49,586 nt of DNA, from the IMG/VR virus record IMGVR_UViG_3300019458_000047, positions 1-49,586 of that record; one strand, written 5' to 3'. Below the pieces are notes generated by a model. That model saw nothing but the letters and a program-made list of their open reading frames with translations. It did not search any database and was not told where the DNA came from. Origin of the DNA: a virus. Below, in pieces: positions 41,382-47,227 of the stretch (positions within the stretch are counted from its first letter, which is position 1; each line of letters starts with the position of its first letter). Position numbers and translations under genes: made by a program.

Positions 41382-41600
41382 ATGCAACAACCAATCCATT
41401 ATTTAAAGCTCATACGACAACTTGAGGACGAGAAACTCGCTATCCTCAACAAGTATGGACAAATCGAAGCCGTGAAGTTGTGGCCTCCCATTGATGAGAA
41501 GCTAACTCGACTTTATCGCTGGTACGCGCACGACTACGCGAAAGGTTTGGTTCGACCGAAAACTAATTTCAGAGTAATAAAAAATGGTAGTTTGGAATAA
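41382..41600 (+). CDS. Small hypothetical protein, 72 aa, first rightward gene
   Basis: The start used is the ATG at 41382, with AGGA eight bases upstream and GGAGG adjacent; a longer reading from a TTG at 41328 would run through an unlikely Arg/Thr-rich leader and is not preferred. The protein (MQQPIHYLKLIRQLEDEKLA) is helical at the start and aromatic at the end (LTRLYRWYAHDYAKGLVRP). No family is recognised. Its last 17 bases overlap the aminotransferase-like gene, which suggests coupled translation. Confidence 0.65.
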   Translation: MQQPIHYLKLIRQLEDEKLAILNKYGQIEAVKLWPPIDEKLTRLYRWYAHDYAKGLVRPKTNFRVIKNGSLE

Positions 41601-42471
41601 CGGCACCTTTCAGGAAGAAGCTGGAAAAATAGATAGTTTGAACTTCTCACTACACTACGCCAATCCTGTGGTTTGGGAAGGGATTAGATCTTACCTGCAA
41701 GAAGATGGAACCACAAAAATTTGGAAGTTGAAAGAGCATATCGAAAGGTTATTTGATTCTGCCAAAATAATTGGGGTGGAGATCCCGCATGTGATATCAG
41801 ATGTGATATCAGCTTGTGAGCAGGTTGTAGAGAAGAACGGAGGGGGAGATCTTTATCTTCGTCCGGTAGTATATAGTAAGAACGACGCAGAATCAGTAAT
41901 GCCACAACCAACCAACATAGCACTTGATATTTACTGCTTTCCCATTCCTCAACTCCACAAGACTAAGGAAATTAAGATGGGGATTTCAAACATCACTCGT
42001 GGTTATCCTCAGTTTCAGATGCAAGCTAAAACTGCAGCTAACTATAGCGTGATTCAGTTAGCAAAATCTCAAATGGAGATAATGAAGGTTGATGACATGT
42101 TTTTTACTGATAACCAAGGTTACATAGTAGAAGCTACTGTTGCTAACTTTTTCGTCATCAAAGGTAACGTGGTGATGACGCCTCCCAACAGAGGAAGTAT
42201 CTTACCGGGTATTACTCGTAGAACTATCGCTGAGCTTCTAATGAACTCCGCCTTGATGTTCGTGAAACATAAAAAAGCTCCTTTAGTTATCGAAAAGGAC
42301 ATTACCAAAGCGGACCTATATACCGCAGATTGCGTGATTCTATGCGGTACGTATGCCGAAGTCGTAAACGTGTTGGAGATAGATGGTAGAAAAATCGGAT
42401 CTCCAGAAACTCACGAATACTTTCATCTCATCCGTGACGAATACCAAAAACTGGTCAGAGGGAAAGGGTGA
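41584..42471 (+). CDS. Branched-chain amino acid aminotransferase-like enzyme (class IV PLP), 295 aa
   Basis: The protein covers the complete class IV fold. Seen motifs: 'WEGIRSYLQEDG' near 31-42, 'KLKEHIERLFDSAK' (48-61), the PLP lysine in 'MQAKTAANY' (K149), 'YIVEATVANFFVIK' with E183 and N188, 'SILPGITRRT' (205-213), and 'CGTYAEV' (254-260). The pattern is closest to IlvE-type enzymes, which exchange amino groups between Leu, Ile, Val and 2-oxoglutarate; the usual 'E.sgeN' and 'SGTAAE' are altered here. D-amino acid aminotransferase or aminodeoxychorismate lyase are alternatives. Length is near the family norm (about 300). Overlaps show it is part of the phage operon. Such a gene is unusual in a phage. 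Confidence 0.85.
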   Translation: MVVWNNGTFQEEAGKIDSLNFSLHYANPVVWEGIRSYLQEDGTTKIWKLKEHIERLFDSAKIIGVEIPHVISDVISACEQVVEKNGGGDLYLRPVVYSKNDAESVMPQPTNIALDIYCFPIPQLHKTKEIKMGISNITRGYPQFQMQAKTAANYSVIQLAKSQMEIMKVDDMFFTDNQGYIVEATVANFFVIKGNVVMTPPNRGSILPGITRRTIAELLMNSALMFVKHKKAPLVIEKDITKADLYTADCVILCGTYAEVVNVLEIDGRKIGSPETHEYFHLIRDEYQKLVRGKG

Positions 42472-42686
42472 AAATTTATAAGGTTGAGTACTCAGTTGGA
42501 AACGTGAACATGGTGCCATCAAACATCCTGGTAAAGGATATTGATGACATGGAAGAACTTGAATTTTGGGAAGAGCGATTACGCTACCTGAAGCAAGACT
42601 TTACGGTGACTTACCGAAAAATGAAGGGTAAGATTTTATACTCTATTTTCACTACTATGAGACTTAAGGAGACTTTATTTCGATGA
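42468..42686 (+). CDS. Small hypothetical protein, 72 aa, GTG start
   Basis: It starts at GTG (42468), which overlaps the TGA of the aminotransferase-like gene, and the ribosome site is the GGGAAAGGG-like run just before. The protein is an alpha/beta unit: 'VKIYKVEYSVGNVNMVPSN' and 'MEELEFWEERLRYLKQDFTV', then 'KGKILYSIFTTMRLKETLF'. No family is recognised. Its stop overlaps the next start (ATGA). Confidence 0.65.
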   Translation: MKIYKVEYSVGNVNMVPSNILVKDIDDMEELEFWEERLRYLKQDFTVTYRKMKGKILYSIFTTMRLKETLFR

Positions 42687-43276
42687 TTAGATCAAAAGCT
42701 CTGAAAGATTGGGGAACCCTAAAGAAAGGAAAACTTTACTCGTGGTGGATTGAGACCGAGCTAGCGAGTTGGTGGTATAACTTTTCTTGGAACTATTTTG
42801 GGAAATATCGGAACGCCTTAAAGAAAAGCTATCAATGGTACCGAGATGTATTTTTGAACAAGGATTTCGACTTTGATGCCACGAGCCTTTACACTATTAT
42901 GGAATACAAACTTAAACGCGTACTAAGAGCCCTCGAAAACGGTCACGCGCACCACGAAGAAGTAGAGCTTCAAGCTTTAAAACTTGCGATTAAATTATCC
43001 TGTAAACTTGCGAAAGACGACTACGAGATGAGAGCGTGGAATTTACTAGAAAGGAAATGGGGTGAATTGCTAACTTGGACTACCCCATATGAAAAGGATG
43101 ACTTCAAAGGATACGAGTACCACAGCAGACACGAAAATGTGAATACCGAAGAAGAAAAACAGCAAGCCTGGGACGATAGAATGAAGTTGTACGAAGCTAT
43201 GGAAAAAATTAAAACCAGAGACAAACGCTGGTTATACGGAATACTAGAAAAATACCTAGAAAGGTGGTGGGACTAA
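42683..43276 (+). CDS. Hypothetical phage protein, 197 aa, Trp/Lys-rich
   Basis: A helical protein very rich in Trp and Tyr near the start (KLYSWWIETELASWWYNFSW) and basic or acidic further on (AHHEEVELQALKLAIKLSCK; HENVNTEEEKQQAWDDRMKL). It ends 'RWLYGILEKYLERWWD'. This form is often seen for phage early proteins of unknown function that describe metabolic or host-takeover clusters. No catalytic motif. The ribosome site AAGGAGA lies 11 bases before the ATG. Confidence 0.7.
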   Translation: MIRSKALKDWGTLKKGKLYSWWIETELASWWYNFSWNYFGKYRNALKKSYQWYRDVFLNKDFDFDATSLYTIMEYKLKRVLRALENGHAHHEEVELQALKLAIKLSCKLAKDDYEMRAWNLLERKWGELLTWTTPYEKDDFKGYEYHSRHENVNTEEEKQQAWDDRMKLYEAMEKIKTRDKRWLYGILEKYLERWWD

Positions 43277-43277
43277 T

Positions 43278-43628
43278 ATGATAACTTTAAAGTGCGATCA
43301 ACCAACCTATTTTGATGTCGATGATACTCTCGTGTCATGGGGCTACAACTCTGCTCCCATAGACGGCGCGGTAGAGATTGTTTGTAACGGTTTTAGTCAA
43401 TTTCTGATACCTCATAAAAAACACATCGAACAACTGAAGGCGCACAAAGCTCGGGGTCACACTATCGTGGTTTGGAGTCAGGGCGGTTGGCAATGGGCAG
43501 AAGCGGTAGTAAAAGGTTTGGGTTTAGAAAAGTTCGTAGACCTATGTATTTCAAAACCGTTATGGATTTATGACGACCTTCCAGCGGAAGCTTTTATGCC
43601 CAAAAACATTTGGAAAAAGGACGAGTAG
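43278..43628 (+). CDS. HAD-superfamily phosphatase, 116 aa
   Basis: Motif I is 'FDVDDTLV' (D13, D15), the nucleophile and general acid of HAD enzymes. Motif II is 'TIVVWSQGG' (S67), motif III K93 in 'CISKPLWIYDD', and motif IV is the Asp pair D99-D100. All four parts are in order, within a minimal capless core, so the enzyme could be active on small phosphate esters or nucleotide/polynucleotide ends. The substrate is unknown. It starts one base after the previous stop and has ribosome site AAGGTGG. Confidence 0.85.
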   Translation: MITLKCDQPTYFDVDDTLVSWGYNSAPIDGAVEIVCNGFSQFLIPHKKHIEQLKAHKARGHTIVVWSQGGWQWAEAVVKGLGLEKFVDLCISKPLWIYDDLPAEAFMPKNIWKKDE

Positions 43629-43629
43629 T

Positions 43630-43830
43630 ATGGAAGACCAAGCACTGGGCTTTTTACTTCTTATGGTGATCTTGCTAGGACTGGGAACCATTCTCAGTAT
43701 GGCAAGAGAGACCCCTAAGCAAGAAGCTTGTTCCGTGCACGATTGGTCCTACAACAAAGACAATAAACTTCAATGTTGTAAGTGCAACATGGTTGCAGGT
43801 CAAACTAAAACGGACAATGGAGAGTACTAA
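43630..43830 (+). CDS. Small membrane protein with C-x2-H / CxxC metal site, 66 aa
   Basis: The ATG at 43630 follows the HAD stop by one base. Residues about 5-24 form one membrane segment ('ALGFLLLMVILLGLGTILSM'). A zinc-type site follows: 'CSVHDW' and 'LQCCKCNM', in the order C-x2-H then C-x2-C. Similar C..HDW...C.KC modules occur in several small phage proteins (recollection). Orientation suggests a membrane anchor with a cytoplasmic metal knuckle. The function is unknown. Confidence 0.7.
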   Translation: MEDQALGFLLLMVILLGLGTILSMARETPKQEACSVHDWSYNKDNKLQCCKCNMVAGQTKTDNGEY

Positions 43831-44132
43831 TGAAAGAATTAAATAAAAGAATTAGAGCGTTTCAATGGGATCTATTGAAGCTCTTTTTTAAAACCATAGG
43901 AGTGACCGTAGTAAGCTCTATCATGATTGGCGTTTTGTGCTTTCACGCGGGTTTATTCGACACAAGTGCTCCGCAAGTTATGGGAATGTTGAACGGGATA
44001 TTTATATTTCTCGGATTTCTACGTCCCCGAACCCAAGCTATCGTAGGCAAGCATCAACCTTTGATTGTAGAAGAAGCGAAGCGGGTTCAAAAAGAACGAG
44101 AGGAAAAACTAAATGAAGATAAAAAAGACTAG
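43830..44132 (+). CDS. Small membrane protein with two membrane segments, 100 aa
   Basis: Two hydrophobic segments are visible ('TIGVTVVSSIMIGVLCFHAG' and 'VMGMLNGIFIFLGFL'), followed by a charged C-terminus (VEEAKRVQKEREEKLNEDKK). The start overlaps the stop of the preceding gene (TAATG), and its end overlaps the next gene by 20 bases. It could be a holin-like or host-membrane-modifying protein, but its place in the early arm argues against a lysis role. Confidence 0.65.
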   Translation: MKELNKRIRAFQWDLLKLFFKTIGVTVVSSIMIGVLCFHAGLFDTSAPQVMGMLNGIFIFLGFLRPRTQAIVGKHQPLIVEEAKRVQKEREEKLNEDKKD

Positions 44133-44613
44133 TTATTATGGTTTCGATCACGGGCAAGTGATCAAGAAATTCGAAGGAGACCTAAGCTTCGTAAATGAAT
44201 TTGCTGTAGAGGTTAAACTTCAAGGCGGCGGAACCGATTACAAAACCATGGCGGTGTACAAGGCTAAAAAGCCCAACCGAGAAAAGGGTCACAAAGACTA
44301 CATGTTGTTGTTCACCGTGTATGATCCTGTCGAAGACAAAAGCCAGTTGTTCGTAACTGGAAGAACCAAAGCTGAGATGCAAAAACAACGCTACCAAGAA
44401 GGCATTCTTTGTGACGAATGTGACACAGTACTTTATAGCATGGCTCGACACGACTTCACTAAATGTGGGTGTTCGAACGAGACCTTCATAGACGGGGGAA
44501 GAGATTATGCCCGGGTTGGAGCTATGAACTTGAGTAAAACTACCCCGGTCCGAATTGACCTTTTGACAGACAAGGTTCGAAAACTAAAAAAGAATTCTCG
44601 ATTTTCTGAGTAA
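44113..44613 (+). CDS. Conserved-type phage protein with zinc-ribbon segment, 166 aa
   Basis: A beta-rich N-terminal region is followed by a metal-type motif: 'ILCDECDTVLYSMARHDFTK', then 'CGCSNETFIDGGRDYARVGA'. The pattern C-x2-C...S.a.HDF..C.C....IDGG.DY.R.G is one I associate with a family of small phage proteins of unknown function. The metal site (two CxxC-like pairs) is visible; the role is not known. It overlaps the previous gene by 20 bases. Confidence 0.7.
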   Translation: MKIKKTSYYGFDHGQVIKKFEGDLSFVNEFAVEVKLQGGGTDYKTMAVYKAKKPNREKGHKDYMLLFTVYDPVEDKSQLFVTGRTKAEMQKQRYQEGILCDECDTVLYSMARHDFTKCGCSNETFIDGGRDYARVGAMNLSKTTPVRIDLLTDKVRKLKKNSRFSE

Positions 44614-44617
44614 TATT

Positions 44618-44626
44618 TGGTAGAAT
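44618..44626 (+). promoter_or_regulatory. Extended -10 promoter candidate (rightward)
   Basis: TGGTAGAAT, directly before ATG 44627 and six bases before ATG 44633. There is no ribosome site in this region, so a leaderless transcript starting at ATG 44633 is conceivable. No -35 box is evident. Confidence 0.4.
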
Positions 44627-44968
44627 ATGAGTATGCCACGCAATTTAAGAGAAAAGCTATCAGTGTTTTTAGACGACATTGAAACCCTTCCCAGATTTGA
44701 AAAACTCCGTAAATTGGAGCAATTGGTCAATGAAGAGCTTGGATTTCTCGAAGCTCAACACGGAGTGGATGAGTTTGATCTTTTAACCATTAAATCTCAA
44801 GCCATCAATATTTTTAACGAAACTCCAATGTCTATTTCTGTAAAGAATGAAGTCAGTCCTGAGTACCTAGCGGATTGGTGTAAACTTCAAGCTACTATCG
44901 GATTTTTAAGAAATCAAGGTTTGATCAAGTTTACTCTTGGTATCAAAGAAAAGAAGCGCAGATCATGA
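44627..44968 (+). CDS. Hypothetical protein, 113 aa
   Basis: Helical protein starting MSMPRNLREKLSVFLDDIET, 'RKLEQLVNEELGFLEAQHGV', ending in a helix and strand with many Lys (LGIKEKKRRS). A second ATG at 44633 (MPRNL) is a possible start: it lies six bases after a TAGAAT box and no ribosome site precedes either ATG. The C-terminal 'LADWCKLQATIGFLRNQGLI' is well ordered by composition. The function is unknown. Confidence 0.7.
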   Translation: MSMPRNLREKLSVFLDDIETLPRFEKLRKLEQLVNEELGFLEAQHGVDEFDLLTIKSQAINIFNETPMSISVKNEVSPEYLADWCKLQATIGFLRNQGLIKFTLGIKEKKRRS

Positions 44969-45180
44969 TAGGACCTGGGACTAAAATAATTTGTCCCGAA
45001 TGTGAGTTGCATATAGCGACTGCGATTGAGCCTATTGATTTAGATGAAGTTTTTATAGACCAGTTTGAGTGGAACGTTGAGGACGTGGAAGACAAGATTA
45101 AAACGGTTTGCCCAGAATGCGGAGAACATTGGGGAGATGCCGGAGGTTACTTACACACCGATCGAGGGTGGAAAAGTTAG
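44965..45180 (+). CDS. Small zinc-ribbon protein, 71 aa
   Basis: Two CxxC knuckles, 'IICPECELH' and 'TVCPECGEHWG', are separated by an acidic segment (IDLDEVFIDQFEWNVEDVED). This is a zinc-ribbon arrangement. It overlaps the preceding gene by four bases. Possible roles are DNA/RNA binding or interaction with host polymerase; nothing in the sequence decides. Confidence 0.75.
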   Translation: MIGPGTKIICPECELHIATAIEPIDLDEVFIDQFEWNVEDVEDKIKTVCPECGEHWGDAGGYLHTDRGWKS

Positions 45181-45188
45181 GAGAAAAT

Positions 45189-45446
45189 ATGTTTAAATGC
45201 CAAGATTGTAAAAAAGCTTCACAAACAAACGAGAAACCTTTCAAATTGGTTGTAGAAACCCGTAAAAAGACTTACACCAACACTATTCGAGTTGGTAGAG
45301 AGTTTAAGGTTAAAGACAGCGTCGGACACGAGACCGTTAAAGAACTTTTGGTTTGTCATCAATGCGCTTCAAATAGAACGTATAAACCTGAGATGTTGTT
45401 TGAAAACCGACCTAAATTTGGTGTTATCCAAAACTTCGGTTCCTAA
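45189..45446 (+). CDS. Small zinc-ribbon protein, 85 aa
   Basis: The start at 45189 (MFKCQDCKK) has a ribosome site GGAGAA just after the stop of the preceding gene. It carries two CxxC pairs, 'FKCQDCKK' and 'LVCHQCAS', with a beta-rich segment between them ('KLVVETRKKTYTNTIRVGRE'). This is a typical phage zinc-ribbon. The function is unknown. Confidence 0.75.
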   Translation: MFKCQDCKKASQTNEKPFKLVVETRKKTYTNTIRVGREFKVKDSVGHETVKELLVCHQCASNRTYKPEMLFENRPKFGVIQNFGS

Positions 45447-45453
45447 ATAATCC

Positions 45454-45482
45454 TTGACAAAATCAGTTTAACTTGATAGGGT
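45454..45482 (+). promoter_or_regulatory. TTGACA-type promoter candidate, twin of the recombinase promoter
   Basis: TTGACA (45454-45459), 17 bases, then TAGGGT (45477-45482). The -10 is a weak match, but the block TTGACAAAAT...TTGATAGG also occurs at 47193-47221. The box AGGG could equally be the ribosome site of the gene at 45489, which would make the transcript leaderless only if the -10 is real. Confidence 0.5.
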
Positions 45483-45488
45483 CTTAAA

Positions 45489-45698
45489 ATGAAGATCTTG
45501 TTCGAGTCACACCCCACTTACCAAGACGACGTAAAAATCGGAATACACTGGTACAAGCACAAGCGTAAAGAGTGGAAGGGTTTTACCACTACTTTAGTTT
45601 TCCTCTTACGGTCTTTGAGTATCACGGTAGTTGATAACTATGCGGCCTATGATTGCGTAATCAATAAGCGCAAAAAATGGAACCCCAATGCCACTTGA
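45489..45698 (+). CDS. Small basic protein, 69 aa
   Basis: The protein (MKILFESHPTYQDDVKIGIH) is basic and aromatic (WYKHKRKEWKGFTTTLVFLL), without a known domain. It directly follows the TTGACA-type element, and its end overlaps the macro-domain gene by 11 bases. Its function is unknown; the pairing suggests expression together with the macro-domain protein. Confidence 0.6.
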   Translation: MKILFESHPTYQDDVKIGIHWYKHKRKEWKGFTTTLVFLLRSLSITVVDNYAAYDCVINKRKKWNPNAT

Positions 45699-46188
45699 GT
45701 ATAAAAAGCAAAGCCTGTTTGATGCTCCGAAACACTCTATCATAATCCACTCGTGTAATGCCCAAGGTGTTTGGGGAGCAGGAATCGCAGCAGAGTTTAA
45801 AAAACGATATCCGTACTCTTATTCAGGGTATTACGAGCAATGTAAGGAAGATTATAACGTACTCGGAACGGGAGATCTTTCTTGGAACGATACCCGAGAA
45901 GACCATTGGGTTGGTTGGATTATTGTCTCGTCAGGATATGGTAAAAGCTTGGACTCTCAAGACTCGATTAACGTGAATACCACGTTAGCTTTATTTAATT
46001 TATGTAAGAACATCTACTCTTATCATCCTAAAAGCCAAACGACAATAACGGTATATTCGAATAAATTTAATTCTGGTTTGTTTGGAATTCCGTGGGAAGG
46101 CACCGAGTTCATTTTAAAAAGCGTTCTTAGTCATTTTCCTAGAATTAAATGGGTGGTATGCGATCCTGACTTAAAGGAGCAAACATGA
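45688..46188 (+). CDS. Macro-domain protein, ADP-ribose phosphatase (Poa1p)-like
   Basis: The order of strands and loops matches macro domains: 'IIIHSCNAQGVWGAGIAAEF' at residues 18-37 (N24 and the GVWGAGIA loop), then 'GWIIVSSGYGKS' and 'NTTLALFNLC'. The 'YSNKFNSGLFGIPWEGTEFI' loop is the second binding loop of the Poa1p type ('kfgcGLaG..w'). Such enzymes hydrolyse ADP-ribose-1''-phosphate or remove ADP-ribose; in phage a role in countering ADP-ribosylating host defence is possible but not shown. It overlaps both neighbours. Confidence 0.85.
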   Translation: MPLEYKKQSLFDAPKHSIIIHSCNAQGVWGAGIAAEFKKRYPYSYSGYYEQCKEDYNVLGTGDLSWNDTREDHWVGWIIVSSGYGKSLDSQDSINVNTTLALFNLCKNIYSYHPKSQTTITVYSNKFNSGLFGIPWEGTEFILKSVLSHFPRIKWVVCDPDLKEQT

Positions 46189-46610
46189 AAGTAAAAATCA
46201 AACGACTAGACCCCAACGCAGTGATTCCGAAATACTCAAAACCAGGAGACGCCGGTATGGACCTAACGGCTATTTATAAAGTATGGGATGATCAAAATGA
46301 AGTTGTAGTTTTTGGCACGGGAATTGCCGTGGAGATTCCCGAAGGTTACGTGGGTCTAATTTTTCCAAGATCTTCCCAGTTCCGAACCGGGCTCACGCTT
46401 TCTAACCACGTAGGGGTTATTGACTCAGGTTACCGAGGCGAAATCAAATTTATGTTTTATCCGGGTTCTCGTCCTAAAAAGAACTTTAAGGTCGGAGATC
46501 GTATCGGCCAACTGATAGTCATCCCTTATCCTAACGTTGAATTTGAGGAAGTAGTCGAGTTGTCTAGCTCAGAGCGCGGTGAATCTGGATTTGGGAGTTC
46601 TGGGAAATGA
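46185..46610 (+). CDS. dut: dUTP diphosphatase (dUTPase), trimeric type
   Basis: All five dUTPase motifs are present in order: I 'AGMDLTA' (23-29), II 'PRSSQFRTGL' (61-70), III 'GVIDSGYRGEI' (77-87, catalytic D80), IV 'GDRIGQLIV' (104-112), and V 'RGESGFGSSGK' (131-141). It is the full length of the family (about 140-150 residues). It converts dUTP to dUMP, preventing uracil incorporation and supplying dUMP for thymidylate. The following genes include a UDG-superfamily protein. The ribosome site AAAGGAG precedes the ATG, which overlaps the previous stop. Confidence 0.95.
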   Translation: MKVKIKRLDPNAVIPKYSKPGDAGMDLTAIYKVWDDQNEVVVFGTGIAVEIPEGYVGLIFPRSSQFRTGLTLSNHVGVIDSGYRGEIKFMFYPGSRPKKNFKVGDRIGQLIVIPYPNVEFEEVVELSSSERGESGFGSSGK

Positions 46611-46846
46611 GAGATACTCTTAAAAAAATAGAAACTATAAAGACTAAAATCCGTATTCTTCAATTTAAATTGCAAGCTTTAATAGATTCTGCTCAAAAGT
46701 CGTGTAAACATAGAGGAGCGATCAAAAACACTAGTTACGATGGCACCGAGTATCATTGCTCAAAGTGTGATAAATGGTTAACCCGAGAGGAGTATAATGC
46801 AAGTTTTATTTATAGGTCAGAACCCGTCCGCAAAAAATACAGATAA
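46607..46846 (+). CDS. Small zinc-finger-like protein with coiled coil, 79 aa
   Basis: Residues 1-30 form a coiled coil (MRDTLKKIETIKTKIRILQF). The second half has a metal-type cluster, 'SCKHRGAI' and 'YHCSKCDKWL', with CxH and CxxC. It begins inside the dUTPase stop (ATGA) and its last 50 bases overlap the next gene in another frame, an unusual overlap for this window. The function is unknown. Confidence 0.65.
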   Translation: MRDTLKKIETIKTKIRILQFKLQALIDSAQKSCKHRGAIKNTSYDGTEYHCSKCDKWLTREEYNASFIYRSEPVRKKYR

Positions 46847-47204
46847 AAGTGTTCCTTTTGTAGGTACAAAATCTTATGAAACTCTCAAAGTCTGGATGAG
46901 AGAGATAGGGATTCGTCAGACTGATGAAGTACGTTATATAAACGCTTCGAATAAAGTAGGAAGGGTAAATCTCGGAGACGTAGACGTTCACCCCTTAATA
47001 ATGGCTTTGGCAGAAGGTCCCGATAAAATCCTTTGCTTAGGTAAGTACGCCACGAAAGCTCTTAAATTATCGCTTAAACAAACCGCTATTCGTCCCCCGG
47101 TTTCTTTTGAGCTTCCTCACCCTTCCCCCAGAAACAGAGCTTTAAATAGTAAATCTTATGTTCGACGTTGTTTAAGATTGTGTAAAGAATACTTGACAAA
47201 ATAA
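46797..47204 (+). CDS. Uracil-DNA glycosylase-superfamily protein, 135 aa
   Basis: Motif A is 'FIGQNPSAKN' (5-14) followed by 'PFVGTKSYETLKVWM', and the second motif is 'PHPSPRNRAL' (107-116), equal in place to the HPSP motif of UDG-like enzymes. A core strand 'KILCLGKYATKAL' (77-89) is typical too. The family removes uracil or related bases, or binds damaged DNA; the exact subfamily cannot be fixed. The start has a strong ribosome site (AGAGGAG) and overlaps the zinc-finger-like gene by 50 bases. It follows dUTPase, so both may control uracil in phage DNA. Confidence 0.75.
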   Translation: MQVLFIGQNPSAKNTDKSVPFVGTKSYETLKVWMREIGIRQTDEVRYINASNKVGRVNLGDVDVHPLIMALAEGPDKILCLGKYATKALKLSLKQTAIRPPVSFELPHPSPRNRALNSKSYVRRCLRLCKEYLTK

Positions 47205-47221
47205 CCCCAGTTTGATAGGTT
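47193..47221 (+). promoter_or_regulatory. TTGACA-type promoter candidate for the tyrosine recombinase
   Basis: TTGACA (47193-47198), 17 bases, then TAGGTT (47216-47221), six bases before the recombinase ATG. The first ten and last eight positions (TTGACAAAAT...TTGATAGG) equal those of the element at 45454. The -10 box is weak; AGG may serve as the ribosome site. Confidence 0.5.
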
Positions 47222-47227
47222 GGGATT

